Position numbers and translations under genes: made by a program
Notes under the pieces: generated by a model
Told to the model about the DNA's origin: nothing
The model's input: the letters and a program-made list of their open reading frames with translations, nothing else
Database searches by the model: none
Shown: in pieces, positions 25,485 through 33,684 of the stretch
Layout of the letters: each line of letters begins with the position of its first letter
Position numbering within the stretch: position 1 is the stretch's first letter
Assembly: GCF_013002715.1 (NCBI RefSeq)
Contig: NZ_JABENB010000003.1
Coordinates: 1 to 64,000 of the forward strand
Length of the DNA stretch: 64,000 nucleotides
Reading direction: 5' to 3'
Origin: Flexivirga aerilata
GTDB taxonomy: Bacteria; Actinomycetota; Actinomycetes; Actinomycetales; Dermatophilaceae

Positions 25485-25771
25485 CGTGTTGCCTCCTTCG
25501 CGGTCGCGGCCAGCCGGTGAAACACGCGCCGCCCTCCTTGCATGACCGCGACGGCCTCGATGCCGTACTCCGACGCGTGCTCCAGCTGAGCCTCGGCGGC
25601 GGCAATGGCGCGTGCGCGGGTCGGGATCATCGCCGCGTGGAACTTCAAACGTGTGGTGCCGTATGACGGGGTGACGAACACGAATCGTCGCTCCCCGGCG
25701 AACCGGACTTTGAGGAAGGCGCACACCTCGTCACGGGTGTCGGCGGCGGTGTCGGGCGTAGTGGTGCTCAT
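25481..25771 (-). CDS. Hypothetical protein, 96 residues
   Basis: The start at 25771 (MSTTTPDTAADTRDE) is preceded by GAAAGGA on the minus strand. The body is basic and mixed alpha/beta (VCAFLKVRFAGERRFVFVTP), with helices rich in Ala and Arg. No family is recognised. It follows the ParB gene with a 75-base gap and starts the three-gene coupled run, so it may share the parB transcript. Confidence 0.6.
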   Translation of the reverse strand: MSTTTPDTAADTRDEVCAFLKVRFAGERRFVFVTPSYGTTRLKFHAAMIPTRARAIAAAEAQLEHASEYGIEAVAVMQGGRRVFHRLAATAKEATR

Positions 25772-25846
25772 GGATGGGTGTCCTTTCGGGAGGGCCGGTG
25801 GCGTGCACTGCGCGTGCACGCCACCGGCCATCAAGTGGGGGAGAAG

Positions 25847-27382
25847 TCAGGCGGCGGGGTGCTCGTCGCTGCTGGCAGCGGTGTTGCCCTCGGGTGCCTT
25901 GGTCTCCGGTGGGGGAGTGGTTGCCTTGCGGGCCTTCTTCGCACGCGGCTTGGGCGCGGGCTTGTCGAGTCCGGCGGCGCGCTTCTCGACGTCGGCCAGC
26001 TCGTAACCGTTGGCTGCCAGGAACGCCAGATAGCGCGCGGGGCCGGGGGTCACATTGCGCCAGGTGTGCGTGCCCATCTGCGCCTCATAGGCGGCGCAGC
26101 ACTGGCCGACCGCGAGCATCAGCGCGCGGCCCTCCGTGACGTTCTCGGCGGCCTTGGCGCGGTCGGCCCGCATCCGCGCCTTGCCGCCGTTCAGCAGCTC
26201 GTCTGCCTTGGTGGGGGTGCGGTGGTCGCTGAGCCAGTGGCCCTCTTCGGCAATGGTCGCGACGACGAACGCGGCGCTACCCTTCGGCGCGCTCTTGCGC
26301 GTCAGGAACTTGACCACGAAGGCGGCGCGAACCGTCTCGGCGGATTTCCACGCCTTGTTGGACTCGATCACGTCACGACGCTCGGCGCGGGCGGCTTCTC
26401 GCTCGGCCTCACTCATGTCGGCGGCCTTCTTCTTGGTGCTGCCTCCGTAGCCGCCCGCCCAGCGATCGACGTGGCCGTGCGCCTTGGCGTCGGTGCAGAC
26501 GTAGGTCGCGACCGTCACCTGCTCCTGCTCGTCGGCGGCGTCTTCGTCGTCCTTGGCGTCGGTCTCGATCCAGCGCCATTCGCGGGTCACGTAGGCGGCG
26601 TGTCCGGGGCAGTCGGCGTGCGTCTCGGGGGTGATCCGGTTGCCCTCGGCGTCGTCCAGCTGGTTCAGGCGCAGGATCGTCTTGTGGTCGTGCGGGGGCC
26701 GCTCGATCACAGTGACGCCGTCTGCGGTCAGTTGCTCCGCGAACGCCTTGATTGCCTCGCGGTCGTCACGCTTGTCGCGCTGCCGCTGCAACTCGTGGTC
26801 GAACCCGCTGCCCCGCTCGGCGGCAACGGTGAGGGCCTGGAGCGCGTCGGCATCCTGGTCGAACTCGGCGAGGGCGGCAGCCTGCTCCAAGGTGAGGAAT
26901 CCCCAGCGTTCGGTCGCCTTGCTCGCTAGATCCGACCCGGCCACTTTCAGACCGGCATCGACCTCGGGCCGCTTGTAACCGGTCTTCTTGGCGATCTGCG
27001 CGGCGGACATACCGAACCCGGCCAGCTGCTCGAAGCCCTTCGCCCGCTCGGCCGCCGTGATGGCCACACGGTGATGGTTGGCCGACATCTGAGCAACGAT
27101 CCTGTCGGCGTCCTCACGGCGGCGGGTGGCGAATGCCGGGATGGTCGCCTGCTTGGCCTCAATCGCGGCCAAGGTGCGGCGTTGACCGTCCACGACGACG
27201 TAATGGGCATCGCCATCGAAGTAGCCGACGACCGGAACAATGACGCCTTCCTCGCGCACGTTCGCGACGAATTCCTTGTCGACGTTTGCGTCCAGGCGCA
27301 CGTTCGCGCCGATCTGGACCTGGCGCGGGTCAATAGCGACCACGGTCTCGGTGGCGACTTCTTCAGTGGGGGCTGTGCTCAT
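25847..27382 (-). CDS. ParB/Spo0J-like partition or regulatory protein
   Basis: The 511-residue protein opens with a ParB N-terminal nuclease/CTPase-like domain (about 16-110; VQIGANVRLDANV, then YVVVDGQRRTLAAIEA). A helix-turn-helix follows (about 135-165; MSAAQIAKKTGYKRPEV). The long C-terminal half is specific to mobile elements, with a Cys/His region (THADCPGHAAYVTREW, YVCTDAKAHGH) and a Lys/Ala/Pro tail. ParB-like proteins of plasmids and ICEs bind centromere-like sites; no canonical parA lies beside it. GAGGAATC precedes the ATG at 27382. A copy of the CTACTC-type motif lies 12 bases before the start. Confidence 0.82.
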   Translation of the reverse strand: MSTAPTEEVATETVVAIDPRQVQIGANVRLDANVDKEFVANVREEGVIVPVVGYFDGDAHYVVVDGQRRTLAAIEAKQATIPAFATRRREDADRIVAQMSANHHRVAITAAERAKGFEQLAGFGMSAAQIAKKTGYKRPEVDAGLKVAGSDLASKATERWGFLTLEQAAALAEFDQDADALQALTVAAERGSGFDHELQRQRDKRDDREAIKAFAEQLTADGVTVIERPPHDHKTILRLNQLDDAEGNRITPETHADCPGHAAYVTREWRWIETDAKDDEDAADEQEQVTVATYVCTDAKAHGHVDRWAGGYGGSTKKKAADMSEAEREAARAERRDVIESNKAWKSAETVRAAFVVKFLTRKSAPKGSAAFVVATIAEEGHWLSDHRTPTKADELLNGGKARMRADRAKAAENVTEGRALMLAVGQCCAAYEAQMGTHTWRNVTPGPARYLAFLAANGYELADVEKRAAGLDKPAPKPRAKKARKATTPPPETKAPEGNTAASSDEHPAA

Positions 27383-27394
27383 GATTCCTCCTGA

Positions 27395-27483
27395 GTGGAA
27401 TAGAAAAAGTGCTAGTGCTATCCTGCCCGCGCGCGCATACGGCCCGGGCTGGCTCTCGGGCGGCTGTGGACAACGCGGCGTGG
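27395..27483 (-). promoter_or_regulatory. parB upstream region: CTACTC-type motif D and DnaA-box-like site
   Basis: On the minus strand CTTTTTCTATTCCAC (27395-27409) ends 12 bases before the parB ATG. TTGTCCACA (27475-27483) lies 65 bases further upstream. GTGCTAGTGC-like sequence sits next to the motif. The layout resembles 29923-30015. The rest of 27410-27706 shows no gene. Confidence 0.45.
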
Positions 27484-27706
27484 TCACTGACCCTGTGGGA
27501 ATCGCCGCTGCCAGCGGCGACGAGCGACTCGGCGCGGGCCTACTCTCGACCTGGCCGGCGCTGGCAGGGCGTGAACCCTCCGGTCGAATACCGGGAGGGT
27601 GTTAGGCCTCAGGGCCTGGCGCAGGCGGTCGACGACGACGCCGGCCTGTTCGGCCGCAGTTACCCTTTGGGGCGAAGTAGACAGAGCAGACGAGGGAGGT
27701 AGCTGG

Positions 27707-28201
27707 ATGGCGCCTAAGCGCACACCAAGCCTGCCCGCCGGATCGGCGGCGTTCGCGGTGTACTGGGACCGGGCGACCTGGGATCTGTCGCGATCGGCAT
27801 ACATGGCCGACCTAGACGACCTGCCGAAGAGCCCGGACTCATGGATCGGGTGGTTTCAGTACGCCCTCAAGCGGCATGTGCGACGCAGCGCCCGGTCGCG
27901 GGCGGCACTCGAGGTGCCACCGCCGGACCGGAACCCGAGCGGTAGCCAGAAGGAACTCAAAGACGCGGGGGCGCCCCTCGATGGGTTCACCAAGACGCAC
28001 GTCGTGCCCGAGGAGCTGCTGGACCAGGTCGAGCGGGCGATCGTCGACGACCGAGTCAAGGCCGGCCGGATGATCAGCCGCTCTCAGTTCGCCCGCGAGG
28101 CGGTCGTGGCGGCGATCGGCGAAACGCGCTCCAGGCGCGGGCGGCGTGGTTTGCCGCCGGCGCCGGACCGGTTGCCGAACCGGCCGCGCAGTCGGGCCTG
28201 A
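27707..28201 (+). CDS. Putative DNA-binding protein divergent from parB
   Basis: The 164-residue basic protein has a conserved-looking N-terminal part (DRATWDLSRSAYMADLDDLP, then WIGWFQYALKRHVRRS). A C-terminal segment (ELLDQVERAIVDDRVKAGR, then ISRSQFAREAVVAAI) resembles a ribbon-helix-helix or short helical DNA-binding unit. GGGAGGTAG lies just before the ATG at 27707; the open frame upstream is not coding-like. Its place opposite ParB makes it a candidate binder of the repeated sites here, perhaps a replication or partition factor. This is inference. Confidence 0.6.
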   Translation: MAPKRTPSLPAGSAAFAVYWDRATWDLSRSAYMADLDDLPKSPDSWIGWFQYALKRHVRRSARSRAALEVPPPDRNPSGSQKELKDAGAPLDGFTKTHVVPEELLDQVERAIVDDRVKAGRMISRSQFAREAVVAAIGETRSRRGRRGLPPAPDRLPNRPRSRA

Positions 28202-28204
28202 ACT

Positions 28205-28747
28205 ATGCCGGCGCCGGCCGACGCCGAACGGTGGGCCACCCGGCTGGCGGCCTCGCACGGAGTTGAGCTGGCCGGGATCACATGGGCCGCTGGCGCCGGT
28301 GGAGCGGCGCGGATGACGGACGCCGGTGCTGAGCTGACGCTCGCTCCCGAAATCCTCGTCGACGTCGCCACCATGCGCTTCCACGTCGCGCATGAGGTTG
28401 GGCACGTCGTGCTGGGGCACGCCCGGGGCCGCCGTCAGCAGCTCCGTGCCGCCGCGCCTTACCTGGCTGTCGGTGGCGCGGTCGAGCTGGCGGCGATCAT
28501 CGGCGCGGCATTCTGGCGGTGGTCGATCGTGATGTTGCCGATCGCGTTCGTACTCACCCTGGCCGTGCTGGCCCGCCGGGTGGTGCTACCCCAGGAGCGT
28601 GCGGCCGACGCGTTCGCGGCCGCCAACAGAGCGCCGGCTTGGCTGGCGAGTCCGCCGGCGAAGGCTCGACTCATGGCGAGGCTGATCAAGACGCACCCGA
28701 CCTGGGCGGAGCGGTCCGTCTGTGGACAACGATCGGCGGTCGAGTAG
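28205..28747 (+). CDS. Membrane metallopeptidase-like protein (M48-type HEVGH)
   Basis: The 180-residue protein has a zinc-binding HEVGH (FHVAHEVGHVVLGHARG, about 60-75). Two hydrophobic helices follow (about 88-122), then a third-ligand-type motif ERAADAFAAAN as in M48/HtpX peptidases. It is shorter than typical M48 proteins and appears complete. The role is unknown; such proteases in mobile elements may cleave a regulator or a membrane protein. It begins 3 bases after the preceding stop. Its 3' end contains a DnaA-box-like site. Confidence 0.7.
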   Translation: MPAPADAERWATRLAASHGVELAGITWAAGAGGAARMTDAGAELTLAPEILVDVATMRFHVAHEVGHVVLGHARGRRQQLRAAAPYLAVGGAVELAAIIGAAFWRWSIVMLPIAFVLTLAVLARRVVLPQERAADAFAAANRAPAWLASPPAKARLMARLIKTHPTWAERSVCGQRSAVE

Positions 28748-28756
28748 AAAGGGTAG
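28721..28756 (-). promoter_or_regulatory. Composite site C: CTACTC-type motif plus TTGTCCACA
   Basis: Read on the minus strand, CTACCCTTTCTACTCGAC (28739-28756) is followed after 9 bases by TTGTCCACA (28721-28729). This repeats site A in order, strand and spacing. It overlaps the end of the peptidase-like gene and lies 37 bases before the next ATG. Confidence 0.5.
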
Positions 28757-28793
28757 TTTCAATCGAAAGCCATTCGTTGGAAGAATTTCGACC

Positions 28794-29153
28794 ATGAACA
28801 ACACTGCGGAAGCGCACGGCCCGACATCGACACCGATGAGCGTCTCTGATCTCACTCTGGGCGACGTCGGCCCTGATCTGATGCACATCATCGATGGCTC
28901 CGATGCTCACGTCGACGGAATCGGTGCCAGCGCCGACATGCACCCCGCCTTCGACCCGGCCGGTGCGATCCACGGCGAGAGCGGCCTGTTGGTGACATTC
29001 ACCGATGCGCACGGCCGCAATCGCATCGCCGAGGTGAGCATCATCGCTCGGTGGCGTGAGAACGACTGCTGGCACTTGCACACCCAGGCTGGCGAACTCG
29101 GCCGAGAATGTCGTGACTGCGGGACTGTCGTGGAGGCCTCAGTGACGGGGTAG
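28794..29153 (+). CDS. Hypothetical acidic protein, 119 residues
   Basis: An Asp/His-rich soluble protein. The first 50 residues are acidic (SVSDLTLGDVGPDLMHIID). The rest looks beta-rich and ends with a Cys pair (GRECRDCGTVVEAS) that might bind a metal. No family recognised. GGAAG lies 10 bases before the ATG, and composite site C lies just upstream and may regulate it. It is convergent with the degraded membrane gene at 29157. Confidence 0.55.
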   Translation: MNNTAEAHGPTSTPMSVSDLTLGDVGPDLMHIIDGSDAHVDGIGASADMHPAFDPAGAIHGESGLLVTFTDAHGRNRIAEVSIIARWRENDCWHLHTQAGELGRECRDCGTVVEASVTG

Positions 29154-29156
29154 TGC

Positions 29157-29790
29157 TCAGCTCATCGGTGTGAGCTCAGCGCCGGCGGGCCTTGCGGAGG
29201 TCGCTGGTCGCCGGCGGCCGCGGGCCATCATGACCAGGCCGAGGATCACCAGCGCGGTCCGAACACTGCCGCCGGCCGGGCTCGCTGAAGCAGCTGCGGA
29301 GCGAGCTGCCGAAGGACCACGATCGGCAGCGCCAGGACGACGAACTCCTCGCCGATCGCGCCGAGCCAGATGCCACGCGCGATGTCGTACCAGAGAGCAT
29401 GCGTCGCCGGATCCTGCGCCGGTTGCGATGGATTGATCCAGACCAACAACCAAAACCCTGCGAGGTCCAGGAGCAGAAGGACGCCGGCCACGAGCAGGCC
29501 ACAGCCCGGCAACCGGTGTCGGCGGCCAATCAACCACTCGAGCAGTACGGGCCGCCCCAGTGACCAGGCAGCGCCACCGGCCAGCAAGAGCGCGACGAGG
29601 AGTGCAGCCTTGCCGGCGATGAGGACCCCGTCGCTGGACGAGCCCGAGCCTGAACCCGACCTTCGGGCGAGCCATATCCGTGGAGGAGGATCTGCACGGA
29701 CAGCATCACCCCCCAGCCATATCCGACGACATACGCCAACACCGCCATCAGCAGCACCAGCCCGCTCTTGACCTCCCTGGCCACCAGCAT
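29157..29790 (-). pseudogene. Membrane protein gene broken by frameshifts
   Basis: Membrane-helix coding signal passes through three reading frames. It starts from an ATG at 29790 with VKSGLVLLMAVLAYVVGYGW. It continues from about 29640 to 29250 in another frame (KAALLVALLLAGGAAW, GLLVAGVLLLLDLAGFWLLV, EFVVLALPIVVL). It ends in a third frame (VRTALVILGLVMMARGRRR). No single frame gives a complete protein. The original was probably a roughly 200-residue protein with four or more helices. Sequencing errors in GC-rich DNA could give the same picture. Confidence 0.6.
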
Positions 29791-29922
29791 GCCTCCCCTC
29801 CGAGTCAGTGTCGTGCTCTCACGCTAGAGGGACAGAGCGACAACATCTGTCGTCGCCGCAGATGACCGCCACGAGGCCCGCGAACGCCTTCGGGAAGTAA
29901 GACGCCCCGAGCAGCGGGCGGC

Positions 29923-30003
29923 TTGTCCACAGGGGCGGCGCGCAACCCAGCGAACCGCAGCACCGAAGGAGCACACTCGAAACATCTACTCTTTCTACTC
30001 GAC
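29923..30003 (+). promoter_or_regulatory. DnaA-box-like site and best copy of the CTACTC motif (site B)
   Basis: TTGTCCACA (29923-29931) shares 14 bases, TTGTCCACAGGGGC, with site A. After 54 bases comes CTACTCTTTCTACTCGAC (29986-30003), two CTACTC hexamers around TTT. The motif ends 12 bases before the GTG at 30016, the same distance as motif D from parB. Confidence 0.5.
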
Positions 30004-30015
30004 TAGGGATATGAC

Positions 30016-30402
30016 GTGAGCATCATCCAGACTCGAAAAACAGAGACAGCGCCACGGATCCGAGTGGGTTTCGCCCATCGAGTGGCCACGCCCTCGACCT
30101 CGCCGGCCGCCACGGCGTTGGAGAGCGCGGCGGCCGACTTCCTCCGCGCGAACGCCGCCTACCGCCAGGCGTATGCGACCTGGCGAGCTGAGCGTGAGAG
30201 TCGCCAGCCGGGGGAGTGCGTCACCTCAGCCGACGACCAGCGCCGCGACCGGCGACACCAGGCATTGTTCGCGGTTCATCGGCAACTTGACGCCGCGGCC
30301 GCGGCAGTCCGCCGTGAAGGCCGCCAGATCGACTACAGCCCGAGTGACGGCGACACCGTCCGCGTCTACGGGCCACGTCGTCAACTTCTCGGTCGCATGT
30401 GA
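30016..30402 (+). CDS. Hypothetical protein, 128 residues
   Basis: A basic, Arg-rich and probably helical protein (ADFLRANAAYRQAYATWRAE, then RRDRRHQALFAVHRQLDAAA) with a short beta-like end. No domain recognised. The GTG start has AGGG upstream, and the CTACTC motif B ends 12 bases before it, which suggests tight regulation. The next gene follows after 40 bases on the same strand. Confidence 0.55.
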   Translation: MSIIQTRKTETAPRIRVGFAHRVATPSTSPAATALESAAADFLRANAAYRQAYATWRAERESRQPGECVTSADDQRRDRRHQALFAVHRQLDAAAAAVRREGRQIDYSPSDGDTVRVYGPRRQLLGRM

Positions 30403-30442
30403 CGACAGCAGTGAAAGCCCAAGAAACAGAGGAGTATTCAAC

Positions 30443-31018
30443 ATGACCACGCTCACGAACGCCCACACGGTTCCCCAGGTGACGGACCGACCGAAAGTCA
30501 CCTCGTGGATCCTGACCCCGCCGATCGGGCCCGCGGTCCCGGTCAACCTGATCCGGCACAGCGAGACATACCTCGAGCTGCGGCTGGGTACCGGTGAGAG
30601 CGCCTTCTCCGTTGCCCGTGGCCACCAGGACCCGCGATCGGGCTCCTGGGTCGTCGACATCCTGCTAATCGGTCACCGATTCGAGGTTGCCACTAGCGAT
30701 GGCGCCGTTGCGATGATGCTGGGCGAGATGCACTCGCTCGTCAGCGGCGTGCTCAAACCCACGTGTTCGGCCGAACTCTGGTCGGCCGGCTGTTTGGCAT
30801 GCGGGGTCTTGATCATCGAGAGCGCCAGTCTCGGTGAGGCAGAGTGGCTCGCCCGGACACACAACCGGGAGCACCACCACGGTGAGCCGGCCGCGGCCAC
30901 CTGCCTACGGATCCTGTGCGCCCAGTGCGGCGATCGGGACGCCACCACGGTGTGCAGCTGCGACGGTATGACGCCGGTCGCCGTCTGCGAACGATGCGCG
31001 TCGACCAGGAGCTCGTGA
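30443..31018 (+). CDS. Hypothetical protein with C-terminal Cys pairs
   Basis: The 191-residue protein has a beta-rich N-terminal half (ETYLELRLGTGESAFSVARG). Its C-terminal part has CxxC-type pairs (SAGCLACGVL, LCAQCGD, CERCAS) that probably bind zinc. No named family. AGAGGAG lies 8 bases before the ATG at 30443. Its stop overlaps the start of the HTH gene at 31018, so these genes form an operon with the WhiB-like gene. Confidence 0.6.
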   Translation: MTTLTNAHTVPQVTDRPKVTSWILTPPIGPAVPVNLIRHSETYLELRLGTGESAFSVARGHQDPRSGSWVVDILLIGHRFEVATSDGAVAMMLGEMHSLVSGVLKPTCSAELWSAGCLACGVLIIESASLGEAEWLARTHNREHHHGEPAAATCLRILCAQCGDRDATTVCSCDGMTPVAVCERCASTRSS

Positions 31019-31824
31019 TGCCCACCAAGGACCCGCGCTGGGCCAAACACTTCCGCCTCGACCAACACCGCGGGGTCTCCAGGTACGTCGACGCCGTGCC
31101 GATCCGGGCGCACATCGAGCAGCTGCGCGCGGCCGGCGCGTCCATGCGAGCGATCGCCGACAAGGCGGGTGTCTCCATCAGCCAGGTGAGCAAAATCGCC
31201 GGCGGGCAGGCGCACGTACGGCGGCCATACGCCGTCCGCATCCAGGCAGTCACCCCGGCCGCGGTTCTGGCTCGCAGCGGCGCCGACGACTTCGTGCCAG
31301 CGGTCGGGGCGCGCCGCCGGGTTGAGGCGCTCCAGGCTGTCGGGCACTCCTCGACGGCGATCGCCATGGCAATGGCGGACGGGGCCACCGCGGCTGCGGT
31401 GCGGAAGATCAGGTCCCACCCCGGCGAGTGGATCTCCCGCACCAATCACGAGCGAGTTGTGCGCGCGTACAACCAACTCTGGGACAAGCCCGGCACATCG
31501 CATCAAACCCTCGCCGCCGCACGACGATCCGGCTTCGCGGCACCACTGGCGTGGAACGACGAATCGATCGACGATTCTCGTGCGCAGCCATCGATCGATG
31601 ACGACGCACACGACCTGGTCGACGAAGTCGCCGTCATGCGTGCAGTGGCCGGCGACCGTGTCGAACTCACCGCAACCGAGCGCGCCGAAGCGGTAGGGAG
31701 GCTGGCCGCGGCAGGGCTGTGCAACAACGAGATCGGAGCCCGCATCAGGGTCAGTGGCCGCACCGTGCAACGGATCCGCAAGGCGGCTGGCATCCCGTCC
31801 GGTTGGAAAGAGCCGGCGGCATGA
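31018..31824 (+). CDS. HTH regulator-like protein with several helix-turn-helix units
   Basis: The 268-residue protein shows two, possibly three HTH-like segments. ASMRAIADKAGVSISQVSKI (about 41-60) and LCNNEIGARIRVSGRTVQRI near the C-terminus are the clear ones. A middle one is SSTAIAMAMADGATAAAVRK. Actinobacterial elements often encode such proteins just before WhiB-like genes. The ATG overlaps the preceding stop, and the stop overlaps the next ATG at 31821. A transcriptional role is likely; targets are unknown. Confidence 0.7.
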   Translation: MPTKDPRWAKHFRLDQHRGVSRYVDAVPIRAHIEQLRAAGASMRAIADKAGVSISQVSKIAGGQAHVRRPYAVRIQAVTPAAVLARSGADDFVPAVGARRRVEALQAVGHSSTAIAMAMADGATAAAVRKIRSHPGEWISRTNHERVVRAYNQLWDKPGTSHQTLAAARRSGFAAPLAWNDESIDDSRAQPSIDDDAHDLVDEVAVMRAVAGDRVELTATERAEAVGRLAAAGLCNNEIGARIRVSGRTVQRIRKAAGIPSGWKEPAA

Positions 31825-32258
31825 GCGGCAAGCGGTTGAGCACGGAGCAGCGCGAGCTGATGCTCGGCCTGATCCGCGACGGGCTGCCCAGCCAGGAGAT
31901 CGCCGACGCTGTCGGCGTGAGCACCTCGATGGTTCATTACTACGCCGTCCGGCACGGCATTGACCGTTCCCGGAAACCGGCAGCCTCACAGGCGATCGAA
32001 GCCGTCGTCCCGGAAGCCGCGGAGCCGCAGCAGTCCCTGGATTGGCAGGCCGACGCGCTCTGCCGGCAGACCGACCCGGAGATCTTCTTCCCGGAGAAAG
32101 GCGGATCCACCAAGGACGCCAAACGCATCTGCCACAGCTGCCCTGTCGCGGCCGAATGCCTCGATCAAGCCCTGGCCAATGACGAACGCTTCGGCATCTG
32201 GGGCGGCGTCCCAGAACGGCGCCGCCGCAAACTCGCACGCACACTCAAACAGTCCTGA
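31821..32258 (+). CDS. WhiB-like iron-sulfur regulator fused to an N-terminal HTH
   Basis: The WhiB part (about 73-138) has the four Cys ligands (ALCRQ, then CHSCPVAAEC), the GVPERRRR-type turn (FGIWGGVPERRRRKL) and a basic end. WhiB proteins bind a 4Fe-4S cluster and partner with the main sigma factor. The odd point is an added N-terminal HTH (SQEIADAVGVSTSMVHYYAV, about 24-43). WhiB proteins normally lack one and are shorter (85-130 residues; here 145). The protein may contact DNA by itself. ATGA overlap with the upstream HTH gene. Confidence 0.85.
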   Translation: MSGKRLSTEQRELMLGLIRDGLPSQEIADAVGVSTSMVHYYAVRHGIDRSRKPAASQAIEAVVPEAAEPQQSLDWQADALCRQTDPEIFFPEKGGSTKDAKRICHSCPVAAECLDQALANDERFGIWGGVPERRRRKLARTLKQS

Positions 32259-32274
32259 AGAGGAGATACATGTC

Positions 32275-32975
32275 ATGTCCACCAAGCAAGTCACCACCGA
32301 GACCACTCTGACCGTCGTCAAGCACCTCATCAACGGCCGCACGGACACCTTCATCGCCGAGGCGACGGGCCTCGCGATCACCCAGTCCAGGACATCAAGG
32401 TCACCCACGGCTACCCCGAGCTGGACAAGATGCAGTGGTCCCGCGACGCGCTCGAGAAGCGGATCAACGAACCCGCGGCAGCGACCGCGACACCAGGTCC
32501 GACCATCAGAGCCGTCGTGCCGGCGCGACGTCACGACCCTGTGCGTCCGTCCGACCCGCGTCCATCCGACCCGCAACTGGTCACCTCGACCGCACGCGAG
32601 GTCAAACCCTCCGCGAACGAGCTCATCGTCGCGGCCGCCAACTCACCGAAAGCGCGCACCCGAGCACTCGGGGTGAAAGTCGCTGGCCTGCTCGGTGACC
32701 TTAGCCAGCGCCTCGAGACAGAAGAGCGTGAGCAAGCCGCCCAAGCGGCCGAGAAAACCGCGAACGCCAAGAGGCTCAAGCGGATCGAGGAACTGGAAGC
32801 GGAGCTGAAGAAGCTGCGGTCGAAGACCCGAAGCACCAAGACGGCGCCGCCGCTGGGCGCGCCAGCACCAGAGGTACGCAAGTGGGCCAAGGGCCAGGGC
32901 ATCGAGTGCCCGGACTACGGCAAGATCCCGAACACGGTGCGCGACGCGTACGACGCGGCCCACGTCGCAGCCTGA
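32275..32975 (+). pseudogene. Lsr2-type DNA-binding protein gene with a frameshift
   Basis: From the ATG at 32275 (AGGAG 9 bases before) the frame encodes an HTH-like start (TLTVVKHLINGRTDTFIAEA). Coding signal then moves to another frame near 32385 (QDIKVTHGYPELDKMQ). That frame continues to a coiled coil (about 32720-32820) and an Lsr2-type C-terminal domain (VRKWAKGQGIECPDYGKI, then VRDAYDAAHVA). A one-base loss near 32385 would explain this. If the ATG at 32430 is used, a 181-residue protein with the DNA-binding domain could still be made. Confidence 0.6.
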
Positions 32976-32995
32976 GCCGAAGAGGGCGAAAACCT

Positions 32996-33319
32996 ATGAA
33001 CCGCAGAGCAACCAGGATCATCTTGGTCGTCCTCCAACTGGCGTCAGCGGGGATCTTGATGCGAGCACTCACCGCGGTCGGCCTGTGGTGGATGGCCCCA
33101 GCTGTCGCCGTTGTGGTGGCGGGCGTGGTCATGCTGGAACTGCGCCCACGCAGGCCGTGGATCGTGCTCGACGACAACGGGCAGCCGGCGACCGGCCGTG
33201 ACGCGGACCGGTACACCCAGTGGCGGGCCAGCCTGTGCGTGCACCAGAGAGCGGCCTGGGATGAAGCGCTGCGAGACGTCGTCGCGCGGAACCGGGCCGA
33301 TAGGAAGGACGAACCATGA
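32996..33319 (+). CDS. Small two-helix membrane protein
   Basis: The 107-residue protein has two hydrophobic helices near the start (IILVVLQLASAGILMRAL and GLWWMAPAVAVVVAGVVMLE). A soluble C-terminal tail (WRASLCVHQRAAWDEALRDV) follows. Function unknown. The ATG at 32996 has AGAGGGCG upstream; the longer frame begins inside the previous gene. Its stop overlaps the next small gene as ATGA. Confidence 0.6.
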   Translation: MNRRATRIILVVLQLASAGILMRALTAVGLWWMAPAVAVVVAGVVMLELRPRRPWIVLDDNGQPATGRDADRYTQWRASLCVHQRAAWDEALRDVVARNRADRKDEP

Positions 33320-33525
33320 TCTGCACCGGGTGCCGCGAGCCACACCAGCCGGCCGATTGCGAGGACGCCCGCCGCCCCGCCGACGCGCAACGATCGTGCT
33401 GCTGCCAGCACAAGCCCTACACGAAGGCGCTGGCCGCGCCAGCCACCGAGCCGGGCCGAGAACAAGCCGAGGCCGGCGGCGAATCCGAGGAGATGGGCCC
33501 CAGCAGAAGCCGCAGTCGAGGGTGA
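33316..33525 (+). CDS. Small Cys-rich protein, probable zinc binder
   Basis: The 69-residue protein starts MICTGCREPHQPADC and has a second cluster (RSCCCQHKP), giving a compact Cys/His zinc-ribbon-like unit. A disordered charged tail follows. Such mini-proteins are common in actinobacterial conjugative elements and actinophages. The 4-base overlap with the upstream gene supports translation. Role unknown. Confidence 0.6.
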   Translation: MICTGCREPHQPADCEDARRPADAQRSCCCQHKPYTKALAAPATEPGREQAEAGGESEEMGPSRSRSRG

Positions 33526-33684
33526 CCGCCGTCGCTTCCCGGCGGCAGCTCACGGAAAGAGCCGGCGAAATTCTTACAACCCGATCGGTAATCACGACGT
33601 GGCCGGTGACCGCCAGGGACCGGCCAGCCGCCTTCTGGGAGATAGCAGCACGAAAGTGCACTGCTCGTCGACCAGGAGGAAGCC

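Noticed and set aside
24000..31000. CRISPR-like array from recurring CTACTC and TTGTCCACA motifs
   Set aside because: The copies are kilobases apart in intergenic regions, without regular spacers or cas genes.
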